From positions 6,942,983-7,006,982 of the forward strand of contig NC_051138.1 in the NCBI RefSeq assembly GCF_014839805.1: DNA of 64,000 bases. The letters are read 5' to 3'. Of this stretch, positions 12,727 through 24,100 are shown one piece after another. Under the pieces are notes generated by a model, which saw only the letters and a program-made list of their open reading frames with translations, ran no database searches and was not told the origin of the DNA. Numbering within the stretch: the first letter of the stretch is position 1; each line of letters begins with the position of its first letter. Made by a program: the position numbers and the translations under genes. Origin of the DNA: Manduca sexta (taxonomy: Eukaryota; Arthropoda; Insecta; Lepidoptera; Sphingidae).

Positions 12727-13120
12727 AGGCACAAAACGTGAGTGGATGGATGGCGGCAAATGACGGATGGTGCACGTTATTCGAAGCACATTGAAACCAA
12801 TATGAAGCTACTCGTGGAGGCGCTAACCAACTCACCGAATATCTCGGATAAGGGCATCACGCTACCTAAATTCCAACTGGCACATACAAACACTGATGCC
12901 CAGGCTTGGCTGTCAACGGCAAGCAACCTGCTTATCGGATTGTGATATAGAGGGAAGTAAATTAATTCTCATACTTAGTAAGGCAATGAAAGGCTTGCCC
13001 ACAACATGGTTTTCTCAGATAGCTTTTCCTAATATGTAGTGAATAAATTTAAGGAAATTGTTATTTCTCGTTTCGATACTTAAAAAAAAAAACATGTGCA
13101 GTGACCAATGACGTTTTACA
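12727..13120 (+). pseudogene. Decayed gag fragment of the LTR element
   Basis: Frames encode, in order, LPKFQLAHTNTDAQAWLSTA, a segment ending in LSKAMKGLPTTWFSQIAFPN, then FKEIVISRFDT. This is the capsid-region order of Ty3/gypsy gag proteins of insects. Frame changes and stops separate the segments (one stop directly after 'IGL' near 12943). Confidence 0.7.
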
Positions 13121-13796
13121 AATAGATGTGACATGGACTAGCAAAATTGCACAAAGGAGCAGCGTACTATTTATTATAGTCACATACTTGTACAGCCCTT
13201 GCAGCTCACATTGATATGGCCCGAGCGTCGACCGCCGTGGCCATCTAGTTTATTGGTCTCTGGTCGCCATGACCAGCCATGACAGTCGAATGTAATGTAT
13301 TTAATGGTTAAAAATGACTTGAATAGTGTATGCTTATTACTAACGTATGGAATGAAACGTTTTTTTCATTCACAGTTGGAGTATAATTTGTACGTCGTTT
13401 AAAAATACAGGAAGGCGTTTTATTTATTAAAATACAAAAACCTTGTGGGCCAACTAGCCGCGACAGCGTTGGAAGTCAACTGATTGAATGTCGGGCAATT
13501 GCCTTGCTTTTGTCTTGCCAATATTGAGCTCGGACAACGTGTCTATGTAATGAAAACATCTTAGGCAGCGATTATATTAAAAATGCTTACTGGTAGACCT
13601 CAAGAAGGAGAATGTCTTGCTGCATATGCAAGTCGTTTATTTATTTTACTTATTTCACGATGGAGTAATTAAGACAAAGAAGAAGTGATGGTACCCTTAA
13701 TACTTGCACACATGGGACAAATTGAGCCACGTTTACAACGTAATATTTTTTTTGTTTTTTCTAAAGAAGTAACGATCTTTCAGTCGACTACATAAC

Positions 13797-13920
13797 ATGC
13801 AGAAGATAACCCCGACCTCTGAGCGCCGAAACACCGCCGTTGCTACACAGACTCCTGTTACTTGTTACAAGAGTACTGTTGAGGGTCATGTGGCGTGGCG
13901 GTGCTCTAAAATATGGCCAG
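13797..13920 (+). pseudogene. Decayed nucleocapsid zinc-knuckle fragment
   Basis: The frame contains CYKSTVEGHVAWRC, a CCHC knuckle pattern (C-x2-C-x4-H-x4-C) in which the second cysteine is replaced (CYKS instead of CYKC). It sits between gag and reverse transcriptase remnants, as expected for Ty3/gypsy. Confidence 0.65.
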
Positions 13921-14469
13921 TTGCGAGCAGTAGCGCACAATCTGCCACCGTACCGAGCGTTGTGAAGCGAGTGGACGTATGTGGTATGAAACCTATCACT
14001 GGGATAATTACGTAATTTGGTGAGCAGTTCTCATTTTGTTTTGATTTCGGTGCTGACTGTTCCCTAATTAAGAACGAGCGTCTCTCTTAAGCTTGTTGGT
14101 ACATTGTAGCGTGCAATTGTTACTTTGATTGGTATAAGAAAATGCGATGTATTATGTGATATTTTGATTGGACGCAATTTGTTAGCCTTAGGTTTATCAG
14201 TATACACATATCGAGCAATAAACTTAATATAATTGCGAGGCCCTCGCTAGTTAATATTTGCAACGTAAGTAAACGTAGTGGCTGATTTTCTTGGCTTGGA
14301 TACCGATATACCTGATGATTTTAAACACAACTAATAGAACTTCTTAGCAGCTTCAAGAACCCATTTGTTGAAGGCACGCCTACTAGTAGAATAAAAAGAG
14401 GTGAGTTACAAATGACTTTAGTAGATCCTAGAAAAATCGTGCAACGGCAACCATGTCATTGAGTCCTGA

Positions 14470-14815
14470 AGAGTAAGTGATATCTGCTGGATTTATTACA
14501 CCAATCAACTCGCTCTTCTCTAACCCAATACTCTTAGTGAAGCAGCGCGATGGCACACATCGAATGTGCATAGAAAACCGAGAATTAAACTCTAATACTC
14601 TAATCGGTGATCAAGTTCAAAGATTATCCGTCGTGCGATTAAATAAGTGTCGACATGGCTAATGGATTTAATTAAATTTCTGTAGATGTAGAGGCAAATT
14701 CGATACAAAAACCGCATTTATTATTCAGAACTCTCATTATGAGTTTACTGTAATGTATTTTGGCCTACGAAATGCAACCTCTACGTATCAGAGAGTTATT
14801 AATACTGCTCTAGGC
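14470..14815 (+). pseudogene. Decayed reverse transcriptase, N-terminal part
   Basis: Frames encode ISAGFITPINSLFSNPILLV followed by RMCIENRELNS (fingers region), and after a shift KTAF, HYEFTVMYFGLRNATSTYQR and VINTAL (palm region before the catalytic box). This is the usual Ty3/gypsy order. Stops and frame shifts separate the blocks, and homology stops near 14815. Confidence 0.75.
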
Positions 14816-15155
14816 ATCGATGTATACGTACTACGTGCTGGATCTGGTGTTCCATACACTCATTGTGTTCGACTCAACTGTACTGCGATCCGTACACCTG
14901 ACTTTAGTATGAATTTCGACATTGACAGCGTGTGGTTGTGTGTGGAGTGACGCTCATTATAAGGGAGCTCGAGTGGGTGTAAGCCTGGATGTGAATAAAA
15001 AATGTTGATCAAATAAGTGAAATTATTTGTTGTTCAAGTGAATGAATGGGTTTAATAGTAACGTTTTGGTTGTCATTTTGGTTAAGATTTTGAACAAATA
15101 GTTTATATGGACGTTCGTGTCTATAGAATATACATCAATGGCTCTATGTGACTTA
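14816..15155. other. Unidentified insertion inside the reverse transcriptase remnant
   Basis: About 340 bases with no similarity to reverse transcriptase separate the FGLRNA block from the YMDN block, which normally follow each other closely. The origin of this inserted DNA was not recognised. Confidence 0.45.
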
Positions 15156-15240
15156 GCGCAATCTTCCACAATTGTCTACATGGATAATTTAGTGAAACCT
15201 GCGAAAAATGTACAGTTTTTCATTAGTCAATTATTAGTGG
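15156..15240 (+). pseudogene. Decayed reverse transcriptase catalytic-box fragment
   Basis: The frame has STIVYMDNLVKPAKNVQ, matching the ..VYMDDLVIPAK.. block of Ty3/gypsy reverse transcriptase. The second catalytic aspartate is replaced by asparagine. Confidence 0.65.
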
Positions 15241-15869
15241 TATTCATGAGTAAATTTTTCCCTTGGGTTGGGATAAAACTTAAGAGATGGCATGTTATCA
15301 ACATTACTGGCTTCCCAGTATTTCAAGATACATCATAAAATTGCGTAACATATCGAGTAGCTAAGTTACGAAGTGGAAAACAACCGATAGTGTAACGGTC
15401 CATACTGAAAGCTGATATTCCTTAGCTTACAGTCCACATCGGCGCCACAAGTAAGTTCAGTGGCAAAATGATGAAAGGAATATGTTTTCATTCTAGCAGA
15501 CAGTTTATTATTTTATTTTTATTTTTACAGAAAACTATCAGCTAAAACAGATATAGTTTGAACAATTATATAACTGAAGGCCAATTTAAAGTTTTCACAG
15601 ATATGTGTGAGTTTATGTTAGAAGTAATAACAGGCAGCTCAGAAGATTACAGAGATCACATTACCTAAATAAAAATTAAAATGTAGAGAAGTGACACGTA
15701 TTATAAAAAGAAAGCATCAGCCAAGACTTTTCTTAGTTTCGAGACACTTTCAATGAATTAAATATTCTACTGACTCTGGTTATATAGGAGCTTTGATGAT
15801 AAACTTACTTCGCAGTACGTACATGTAATAGGCTTGGTTTTCTTATATGGCTAGTATGGATATGTAATC

Positions 15870-16490
15870 CTATTTTTGTCCGTAGATCAGGACAGTCCAC
15901 AGAACTATTCGGAATCTAAAAGAGACACGCTTAAGTCAGCTATGCGCCTTCGTTCCTCTAGGGGATGAATGTGATTTTTTTTGTAGTGGATAATGTAGTT
16001 TGGAAGATACTTATGGGAGCGATAGTGTAAATATCTCACAAACTTTCTTAAAATGCTTTCAATTCTGTCGATATGATGACTATTGTAATTTGGGTTCCAT
16101 ACTTGTGAATAATATTCGAGATGGCTATGCACGAGAGTACAGTATAAAACATTAATTGTTTTTATATTGTTGAAGTCAGACGATATTCTCATTACGAAAC
16201 CTTAAGGTTTAGATGCAGCCTTGATGATGTTAATGTGGATATCATACTAAATTTTCGAGTCGAACGTTACTCCTAAGTCTTTAATGGATTTGACACTGGT
16301 TAAGGAGTTTCATCAGTTTGGCTTTCGTGTAAAGGTACAGATATAGCATTTAGAGACGTTTAAATCTTTAAATCTAACTTGTTTCATCTACCGTTATTTG
16401 TAAAACGAGTAAGGTCCTCTTGTAGTGCGAGATTATCAGCTCCAGTAGCAATATGACTAAATATTTTCATATCGTCTGTTACTAAAGGAT
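15870..16490 (-). pseudogene. Non-LTR retrotransposon reverse transcriptase fragment (jockey/CR1 type)
   Basis: On the minus strand the region reads from a DDMKIF catalytic-box remnant near 16475, through several frame changes, to an open 95-codon stretch at 16192-15905 with VLYCTLVHSHLEY, VWNPNYNSHHIDRIE and LRKFVRY, ending in LEERRRIADL. This is the C-terminal thumb region of jockey/CR1-like reverse transcriptases. It lies inside the LTR element on the opposite strand, so it was inserted there or carried along. Confidence 0.8.
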
Positions 16491-16599
16491 TTCACAAGAG
16501 ATAAATTTTCTTCATAAGGTAGCCTGGCAGGCGTGGTGGTGGTTATGGTTTCGTTAAGCTTTGAAATGCCAATTTGTTAGGCCATTAAAAAGTAGAATC

Positions 16600-16715
16600 A
16601 GTAGAATGAGAGGCGAGGTGGCCCTGATAAGTGTATAAGAGGCGAGGTGGCCCTTGATAAGTGTATAAGAGGCGAGGTGGCTCTAGAAAAGTAGTGTAAG
16701 AGGCTAGGTGGCCAT
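16600..16715 (+). repeat. Short tandem array (unit about 34 bases)
   Basis: About four units of AGAGGCGAGGTGGCCCTTGAT followed by AAGTGTATA, with decay in the last unit (GAGGCTAGGTGGCCATTG). It sits just upstream of the 3' LTR. Confidence 0.8.
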
Positions 16716-17022
16716 TGTTAATAATAAAAAATGTGAAACGCGATAGACGACGAGGTGACTGTTTCGATACTGCGGACTTAATTCAGTATGTAATGTGGAG
16801 TCTATTGAGATTCAGATTGGATACGGAAAACCTTATTACTATGATAGCGCATCTATTTTGTGAAAATACCTTAAAGAAAGTTGTCGCGCAGAAGACAAAA
16901 TGTACACGATTTCCTTGGTCAGGAGTGGCCGAACTATACTATTATATTACTCTCTTTCTGCAGGAAACTATGACGCGCGGTTTCAACATTACACGAGGGC
17001 GTGTAATATGTCAGGACGGCCG

Positions 17023-17550
17023 TGTCGGAGGAAGCTATGTGTCCGGTTGATTGTTGTTTGCGTGCATAACGCACAATAATTGTTAATCTAATTATATTTG
17101 ATTTGTTACATTTTTCTATTACTTAAAACCTTACGCATTAGCCATAATGTAATAGAAGTTTATTTAAAAATTATAATTTACGAAACGACCAATCAGAGCA
17201 GGCACGTGCCTCGAGCGGGGTCGAGGCGCCATCTTTACTATTCAGGTAGGCCATGAGTGCTTTGGACATTCGTTGGAGGAATCATGATAGTGACTGGTCG
17301 AGTTGATCGAGTTGGATCGTTGAGAATATTTGTTGGTTAAAGTAAGATCGGTGCCCTGAACCCGCTGCTCGGTCTTAATTGTCCACTTTTCTATCTTCAT
17401 TATTGTAAAGTGACAAATATTGTTTAATTTGAATTCGAATATAAAAATATCTGTGATCATTGTGTTTTGTGCTCGCATTTTACCCTGATAACGCCCACTA
17501 AGTCCGCAACCATTAATGATGATGTCGACGGGAATAATGCTTCTCCGACA
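17023..17550 (+). repeat. 3' LTR
   Basis: 528 bases, apparently identical to 12180-12707, ending CTCCGACA and followed directly by TATATATA. Confidence 0.9.
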
Positions 17551-17725
17551 TATATATATATATATATAATATATATATATATATATAATATATATATATT
17601 ATATATATATATATATATATAATATATATAATATATATATATAATATATATATATATATAACATATATATATATATATATATTATATATATAATATATAT
17701 ATATATATAATATATATATATATAT
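17551..17725. repeat. TA-rich microsatellite tract
   Basis: A nearly pure TA/AT run with scattered phase changes (AATAT, AACATAT). It is the inner edge of the right palindrome arm, and longer than its partner left of the LTR element. Confidence 0.9.
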
Positions 17726-18931
17726 GTTATCGCGAATATATATATGTTATTTGTGAAATCGCGTAATGCTATATATATATATATATAGCATTACGCGATT
17801 TCGCTCCATGATCCAGACTTTGGGTGACTGTGTGCGGTCCGAGCTTACCGGGCTTGGAAGTACTAATAAAATATTTTTCAGTGAAAAATTGCTGCAGGTC
17901 GTTATAAAGCACTAAAAGCAGATATTCGCGTCATGTGTTGGTGACAAATGACACGAGTGTACGTGTATATCAGACAGTGACAAATTTGCGGCCACTATCT
18001 TCCAGAATAGCGATGTCAGTCAGAGAGTCTGTATTGCCCAACATTAGTGATTATTACAGTTTTTGACTTTTTTACTGTTTAAGTTAATATTTTTTTGTTT
18101 ATCTTTAACTTAATGTATTAAGCGGGCTAGTTTATTTATGCAAAGCTATGATATCTCAGTGTCGTGTGTCGAATTGTGTCATCTAAAATCCGACGAAAAA
18201 AAATAATTTGGTTTTGATTAAAAAAGAAATATTAAAGTTATAAAAAAAATATATCACTCTGTTCTTATATCACTTAGAGCGTGAGCGTATTATAAGTTTT
18301 TTTTTTAAATTATATTGTATGAAGGCATTGCTTGTTGATCGTTATAAACAATACAGATATACGTTATTACTAAAGCAACAAAGGGACATAAGTAATTCTA
18401 TCTTATCTTACTCTTATACTAATATGATTGACCATTCCATGTATTAAAATATACTCCTACTTTTATCTCGATAACTTAGCCTCATATATTTAGATTTTTC
18501 ATCTGAGTTATTATGATGTAACAGTGCGCTAATATCGCACAGATGGCGTTGTGGATTGCTACAGCGATTTATGATGGTATTTCTAGCGGAAAGTCTCTTC
18601 TCGCGGGCGGAGCCGCAAGAAATACTTAGCAGGTATGTAATAATAGCTACTATGTGTTAGTATGGCCAGATAAACGGATTATCAAGATAATTTATTAAAA
18701 CAAAATTCTCATGACCTAACTCGTGTTTTGTGGAAATAAATTAATTATATTGTTTAATGCGTAACAAACAGAATTATTTTAATTAATACAAAATAGATTG
18801 CAACTGTGGCCAAATAAAAAGAAATATAGGGACCCGCGTAAAAGAACATAATATAGCTGACGTGAAACACCGACGCTCGACGAAGTCTGCAGTCGCTGAA
18901 CACTCTGAAGGAGGCGCCAATCATTATCTGC

Positions 18932-18936
<5 letters not shown>
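17720..18936 (-). repeat. Right arm of a large inverted repeat
   Basis: Reverse complement of 10931-12145. It ends in the Penelope-like endonuclease frame at ...CTGCGACTA, after which this copy runs into a TA microsatellite instead of continuing as the left copy does (...CTGCGACTAGACAAGCC). It contains the same small TA-centred palindrome at 17755-17804. Confidence 0.85.
18797..18936 (+). pseudogene. Penelope-like endonuclease fragment in right arm
   Basis: Encodes TRVKEH, DVKHRRSTKSAVAEHSEGG and NHYLRL in frame, the same GIY-YIG-type segment as 10931-11077, then breaks at the TA repeat. The 145-codon open frame 18862-19299 is this fragment fused by chance to translated TA repeat and to flanking DNA. 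Confidence 0.7.
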
Positions 18937-19023
<87 letters not shown>

Positions 19024-19024
19024 A
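18935..19024. repeat. (TA)n then (TG)n microsatellite
   Basis: About 40 TA units ending in TATGTGTGTGTGT. Confidence 0.95.
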
Positions 19025-19439
19025 TTACTCTATGTAGCGTAAAAGCTTCAATGATGAGTATATCTGCATACGTTAATACGAGCCTAATAAATACACGTTG
19101 CGATGGCGGCAAACCCCCTAGACATGCTGCCGCGCCGGGTTGGGTGTTAGTGAACCCGGAGGGCTTAGGGGACAATCGAGCCGTCGGGATCGGGATCCGA
19201 TCTGATCTAAGTAGAATAGTGCTCTACGGCTTTACGCCGTTTGCTACAATATACGCCGGTAGCACACCGCGCGACAGAAGCCACTATTTCTGCCATTGAC
19301 ATAAACTATTCCATGTAACTTACAGCATTAAAAATATTCAATAACAAGAGACCGGAATATTAACACTTAAGATTTAAATAACGTCAGAATCAGAGTACAG
19401 TTAACATAAATATTTTAACACTAAATTTTTACAAATTTA
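19025..19439. other. Unassigned, partly GC-rich sequence
   Basis: 19100-19300 is GC-richer than its surroundings (ccgcgccgggttgggtg, aacccggagggc, cggctttacgccg) and looks like an old repeat or relic, but no family was recognised. Confidence 0.35.
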
Positions 19440-19925
19440 CCCATTAAAATTGTCTTTCACTAGATGTAGCCTGCGGTTTCGTCGGGTGAAAAGCCATTAC
19501 CGCTAAAAATATTCCTAAAACACTTCACGATGCCAGTGACATCATTTTAAAATATCAGATTAAAAAATCCTATTTCCCATGAGAGCAAATTACTGGGATA
19601 AAAAATCGCCTATATATTCATCCCGTATATGGTCTACCTGTGTGCCAACTGCCAACCAGTGCCGAAGCGTCCATACAACCCGATTCCTACCGGCTTACCT
19701 TTTAGGTTTATTTACGTTTGTCTTAGATTTTATTTTCTGTTAAATTGGTTGTGATATGTTAACTAAAGTATTTTTTTTGCACCGGGTTACCTTGTGAAAA
19801 ATGTAACTCTTCACCACTGATGCCAACTATCATCCAAATCCGTTCAGCTATTTTTATATTTTTTTTAATGCTTTCCAACAAACATACAAAAAACATTACA
19901 AACTTTCGCTTCTGTAGTAGTAGTA
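19440..19925 (+). repeat. RTE-like lepidopteran repeat tail, diverged
   Basis: Contains 'atcatccaaatccgttcagc', 'caacaaacatacaaaaaac' and 'aactttcgcttctgtagtag' in order, the usual ending of a very common lepidopteran repeat that I associate with RTE-type LINE tails. Assignment is by recall of that pattern only. Confidence 0.45.
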
Positions 19926-20256
19926 AAATAAAAAAGGTATTTACTTGTATTGGTCAAATTACAATCGACTAAAAATATTAAGCAACAAAAGATTACCCTT
20001 TAATATTCACGCTATACAATATACATATAGTATTTTGTATATAGATTAGCCAGGGAGCTATTAAACCAATAATTACGGCACGAATTGTACATATAAACGT
20101 GCCAAGGTCACTTCATAGTTCTGACTATCTATAAAAGGTAAAAGAGCTTTACATGTGTATCGATAATACGACAATGTGTACCCATCGTATAATGTGACAA
20201 AGAGTGAGCCCAGCGGAATACTATCACATGATGTCTCCATTAATCTAATTGTGACA

Positions 20257-20302
20257 TATTAACGCAAACTTATAAGTATGCACTTATAAGTTTGCGTTAA
20301 TA
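20257..20302. repeat. Perfect 21-base hairpin
   Basis: The arms 20257-20277 and 20282-20302 (TATTAACGCAAACTTATAAGT and its complement) are perfectly paired around the loop ATGC. No transposon boundary was recognised around it. Confidence 0.85.
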
Positions 20303-20899
20303 AACATACATGCGTATTGAAAAAGTGCGTGGAAAGTCTTACTAGTAGTGATTTCTTGGTGCAACACTGTATGCTCGTGATCTATGTAGATTCATTTCCT
20401 CTGAAAATATCTACGTCAGCTTAAGAATGCTTTTGCGAAATCATTTATATCGTAAAGTAAATAAATAAATAAAAAAGTCGAAAGTAAATAAATACGTAAA
20501 ACAAACATCATTACTAACCATAATTATCATAATGAAGCTTATCATGGTATAATGTATAAGTGGTATTATTAGAGCTATCTATAATACTCTACATACAAAT
20601 TATACACTACATAAAATATTTTATAACGTCTCTAGCTTTATTATTACTACAGGTTTTTCATATTTTAATCATCTACATCGTTTATTTATATGAAACATAA
20701 TGATAATATTTACACCTTTGTATTTTACAATGTAAAAATTGAACATAAATATGTTTCATCTTTTAGTACAGTAAAATCATGAATGTAATTTTTATGTGCT
20801 ACCCTTACCCTATATTCTACACACTTATACAGTTAGAATAAAACTAGCCACAAATATTCCAACGGTACCGAAAATGTTAAAGAATAAACGTTGTTTCAG
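20303..20899. other. Intron or upstream DNA before the first visible beat exon
   Basis: AT-rich and unremarkable. It ends in a good acceptor (tttgtttcag-like, CGTTGTTTCAG at 20889-20899). Confidence 0.4.
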
Positions 20900-21108
20900 T
20901 CCGTGGACACACGGAGGTGCGTGTGGAATTGCAAATGGAGCGCTGGGCGGTCCGCGGCGGCTCGGTGAGGCTGCGCTGTGTGCACGACGTGCCACCACAC
21001 CTGCTCGACAAAGTCGTGTTCCTCCGACAGGGAACCAAGATCTTCCAGTACATTAGGGACAGGAAACCGCCTTATAGAAACTTCACTACGCCTGGCGCGG
21101 TTCTTAAT
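20900..21108 (+). CDS. beat: beat-family exon (N-terminal half of Ig1)
   Basis: Opens after CGTTGTTTCAG with two bases of a split codon, then encodes 68-69 residues ending GAVLN before GTAAGT. It has the first Ig cysteine in SVRLRCVHDV, then LLDKVVFLRQGTKIFQYI and an NFT glycosylation sequon. It is markedly GC-richer than the flanking DNA, as expected of conserved coding sequence. A longer open frame reading into the exon from 20796 is intronic upstream of the acceptor. Confidence 0.88.
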
Positions 21109-24100
21109 GTAAGTGTTTTAGTTATCGCTATTGCTACTTATCATTTATTACGTATGTATACGTAAATAATTTTTAGCAATTCCATTTATTAAGTCATTTG
21201 CCACGATAATCTTTCAGTGATTATATTATAGTTTGTTCCTAATAATGTAGCCTTTATTATTAATATACAAATTTGCATCTGTAAAGTCTCTTTAAATTAA
21301 TAAAATACGCAACATAGTTTTAAAATAAATAATTATTTTATATGATTCATATATGTGTATCAGAATGTGATGAACCAAATAACGCTGTGTAATTTTTTTA
21401 CTGTCGTTTTCCCGAGCGTGTTTTATTCGAGTATGACAACGTACAATGTCACGCTGCGGCGCCCGACATCACGGCGCGGCGCGGCGTCCGAGCTATGTTG
21501 AGTACAGGCCTGTGTGAATAGAGTATTGTTTTTATTCGGGACAATACAAGCGATTAAGCGGTCCAATTTGTGCGCTGTAAAGCTTGACCCCTGCCCGGTG
21601 TTTGTACAGGACGCGTCGACATCACTGGCCAGGCTAATTAAATATCGTTACCGTTAAAACTTTGCATCAAGCTCAGATTTTTACCTGAGTGTATATGGGG
21701 TTAGAAAGCTGCAATAGCCTGTGAAAGGAACTGCCCAGAAGAATGTTCGCATGTTCAAGACCCAAGGTGAACACCACTGACCTTTCAAAGTTAACTGCAT
21801 TGCTAGTCAAATACGTGCCGCTCGCGTAAACAGTGCAGGAAAACATCGTGAAGAAACCAATATACCTGAGAATTCTTCTGACTTAATCTTCCAAACAGCA
21901 CTGGGCTAGCGAAGTTTACTAAGATCTACCCTCTCAGTAATAGAGAAGGCTAATTCCCAATAGTGAGATATTATATATTACAGGGCTACATTATGTAAAA
22001 TATTTAATTATTACAGTTGTAAGCAAATGACAATTATCTACAAAATAGTTGCTCTAAACGTTGTAATTATAGTATACGTACTCGTATGGTAAGCTTAAAA
22101 GTAGTAAAAGCTGTATGTCGTATACAACTTGGAACTTAAGAAAAACTGAAAGTGCACCACGCTGATCTAGTACGGATTGACAGACTTCACATACTATCGA
22201 AATTCTAATGAACTTTTTTGGTACCTGTGTTGGTTTCCTCACGAGGTTTTGTTTCATCATTACAGCGAACAATAGTTTATAAACAATCAATTTTAAAACT
22301 CAGAGGTGTTCCTTAGGTTTTAAACCCACGAACCATAGTCTCGGCGAACTATTCCATTCTCAACTAGTCTACCTTTTACGAGTATTTATGGGTGGTGGAA
22401 ATAATTCAACCTCAAAGGGCCAACTTCCTCGCTTGTTGGATAGTAATGGTAGCAATAATCATTACAAAACATGTCAAACAAAATTGATCTTTACATATCT
22501 TGGTTTGGAAGCCTATAAAGTACGTAGTACCTAAATAATGACACGAAGGACGGATGTCTAAAGATAAACTACACAAAGCGGCGTGGCACCGCTGTACTGC
22601 AGCGGAGCGCTTTTACCTTTATTTTTCTTCCATTAACCGAATGCACCGCGGCACTCGTTATCAATCTTGTAACGTCGCGTATCATCCAGAAATGAATACT
22701 TCAAATGTTTGGGTTACGACGATTAAAGAACATGGAAAATGGCAGCCATTTGTAGAGCATTCAAAGGTTATTTGAATAGAATGATATACTGGTTTTTCAA
22801 GATGAAACAATTTTGTCAACATATTAAACACTACATAGTATTAAACAAAGTCGCTTTCTCTGTCCCTATGTCGCTTTGTATGCTTAAATCTTTAAAACTA
22901 CGCAACGGATTTTGATGCGGTTTTTTTTAATAGATAGAGTGATTCAAGAGGAAGGTTTATATGTATAATAACATCCATTAAATAGTGGAGAAATACTGTT
23001 ATTTTGTTATGTTATACCCGTGCGAAGCCAGAGCGGGCCGCTATGTTTTTATATACAACGTTCACAGTTTTTCTGTAGTGTATTTAGTATCAGCATTGCA
23101 CCCGTGCGAAGCTGGGGCGGGTCGCTAGTACGGTTATAAGAGTAAAATGTAACGAATGAATTGATGTCATCCCTTAAATACACAGGTCAACTTGCGTCGA
23201 GCGGCTGGAAAATCCTTGACGAAAATCTCAGATTTTTAATACATAAAATCACTCGTAAAAATTTCATTTTGGAACTATTGATTCAGTAATCATTGTTGAA
23301 TAAATATATCAATTTAATCCCCGCCATTGGCATTACGATAAAGTAGTGTTCGTGTAATTAACGAAATTTTATTATATTATAAAATTTTTATAACCGAATA
23401 CTTATTTGAATTCATATTAACTAAATTATTACCAACTTGGAGGACATGTTGGATTTATTAACAAAAACAAATGAAAAGCCTTTTAAAGGATGTTTGTTAT
23501 GTAAACACATGATTTTGATTTGTACAATGACTTGCTAGAACACAATTCTTCGTAAAAACAATCACTAAACCACGAGATATCGATAAAGTTATAATCTTAC
23601 ATAGATTAAAGTCAATAGTACGATTTATCATCGACAAAGCTACAAAATCATCGATCACCGATTCTAAAAAGTAGGTGATCCACGGCCTTATCGCTACTTT
23701 TCGATTGTTTATTGAAATAATTATCTTGCTTCCAACCAAAGACAATACAAAATGTGTTGACATTGTTGTAGAATTGCTAAATAGTTCTAAGGTTATTTAG
23801 AGCGGACATTGAGAAAATTGCTCTCAAGCGATTGGCAGTCAATCGACCATGAAATAGCAAAACACCAATGTAAAAATACTTCATATTTTTTTCCATTGAT
23901 ACGCATATTAGCATATTTTCTATAAATATGTGTATTAATATCTAAAGACGCTGGGATATATTGTCACACGGACATTTCAATTTAAGCTGGGATTGCTGGT
24001 CTAGTGAGTAACTAAAACCAACTCTAGGTACACTATCTAGATGTCTTTATCTGTCTCTTTTATTTAATCACTCATTTTAAATGTCAAGTCCCAAATAAAA

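Larger units (their letters stand above)
12180..17550 (+). mobile_element. Ty3/gypsy-type LTR retrotransposon, coding region decayed
   Basis: It is bounded by two 528-base direct LTRs that start TGTCGGAG and end CTCCGACA, a perfect 8-base terminal inverted repeat. Internal order on the plus strand is gag fragments, a CCHC zinc-knuckle-like fragment, reverse transcriptase fragments, then unrelated material. All frames are broken by stops and shifts. A LINE fragment lies inside on the minus strand (15870-16490), and a short tandem array precedes the 3' LTR. Both flanks are TATA-rich, so the target duplication cannot be delimited. Orientation follows gag-to-pol order. The element cannot make its own proteins. 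Confidence 0.85.

Noticed and set aside
18862..19299. 145-codon frame with a long YIYIYI stretch
   Set aside because: A chance fusion of a Penelope endonuclease fragment, translated TA repeat and flanking DNA.
22554..22775. 73-codon frame
   Set aside because: Intronic on the beat strand, no recognisable domain or splice site.
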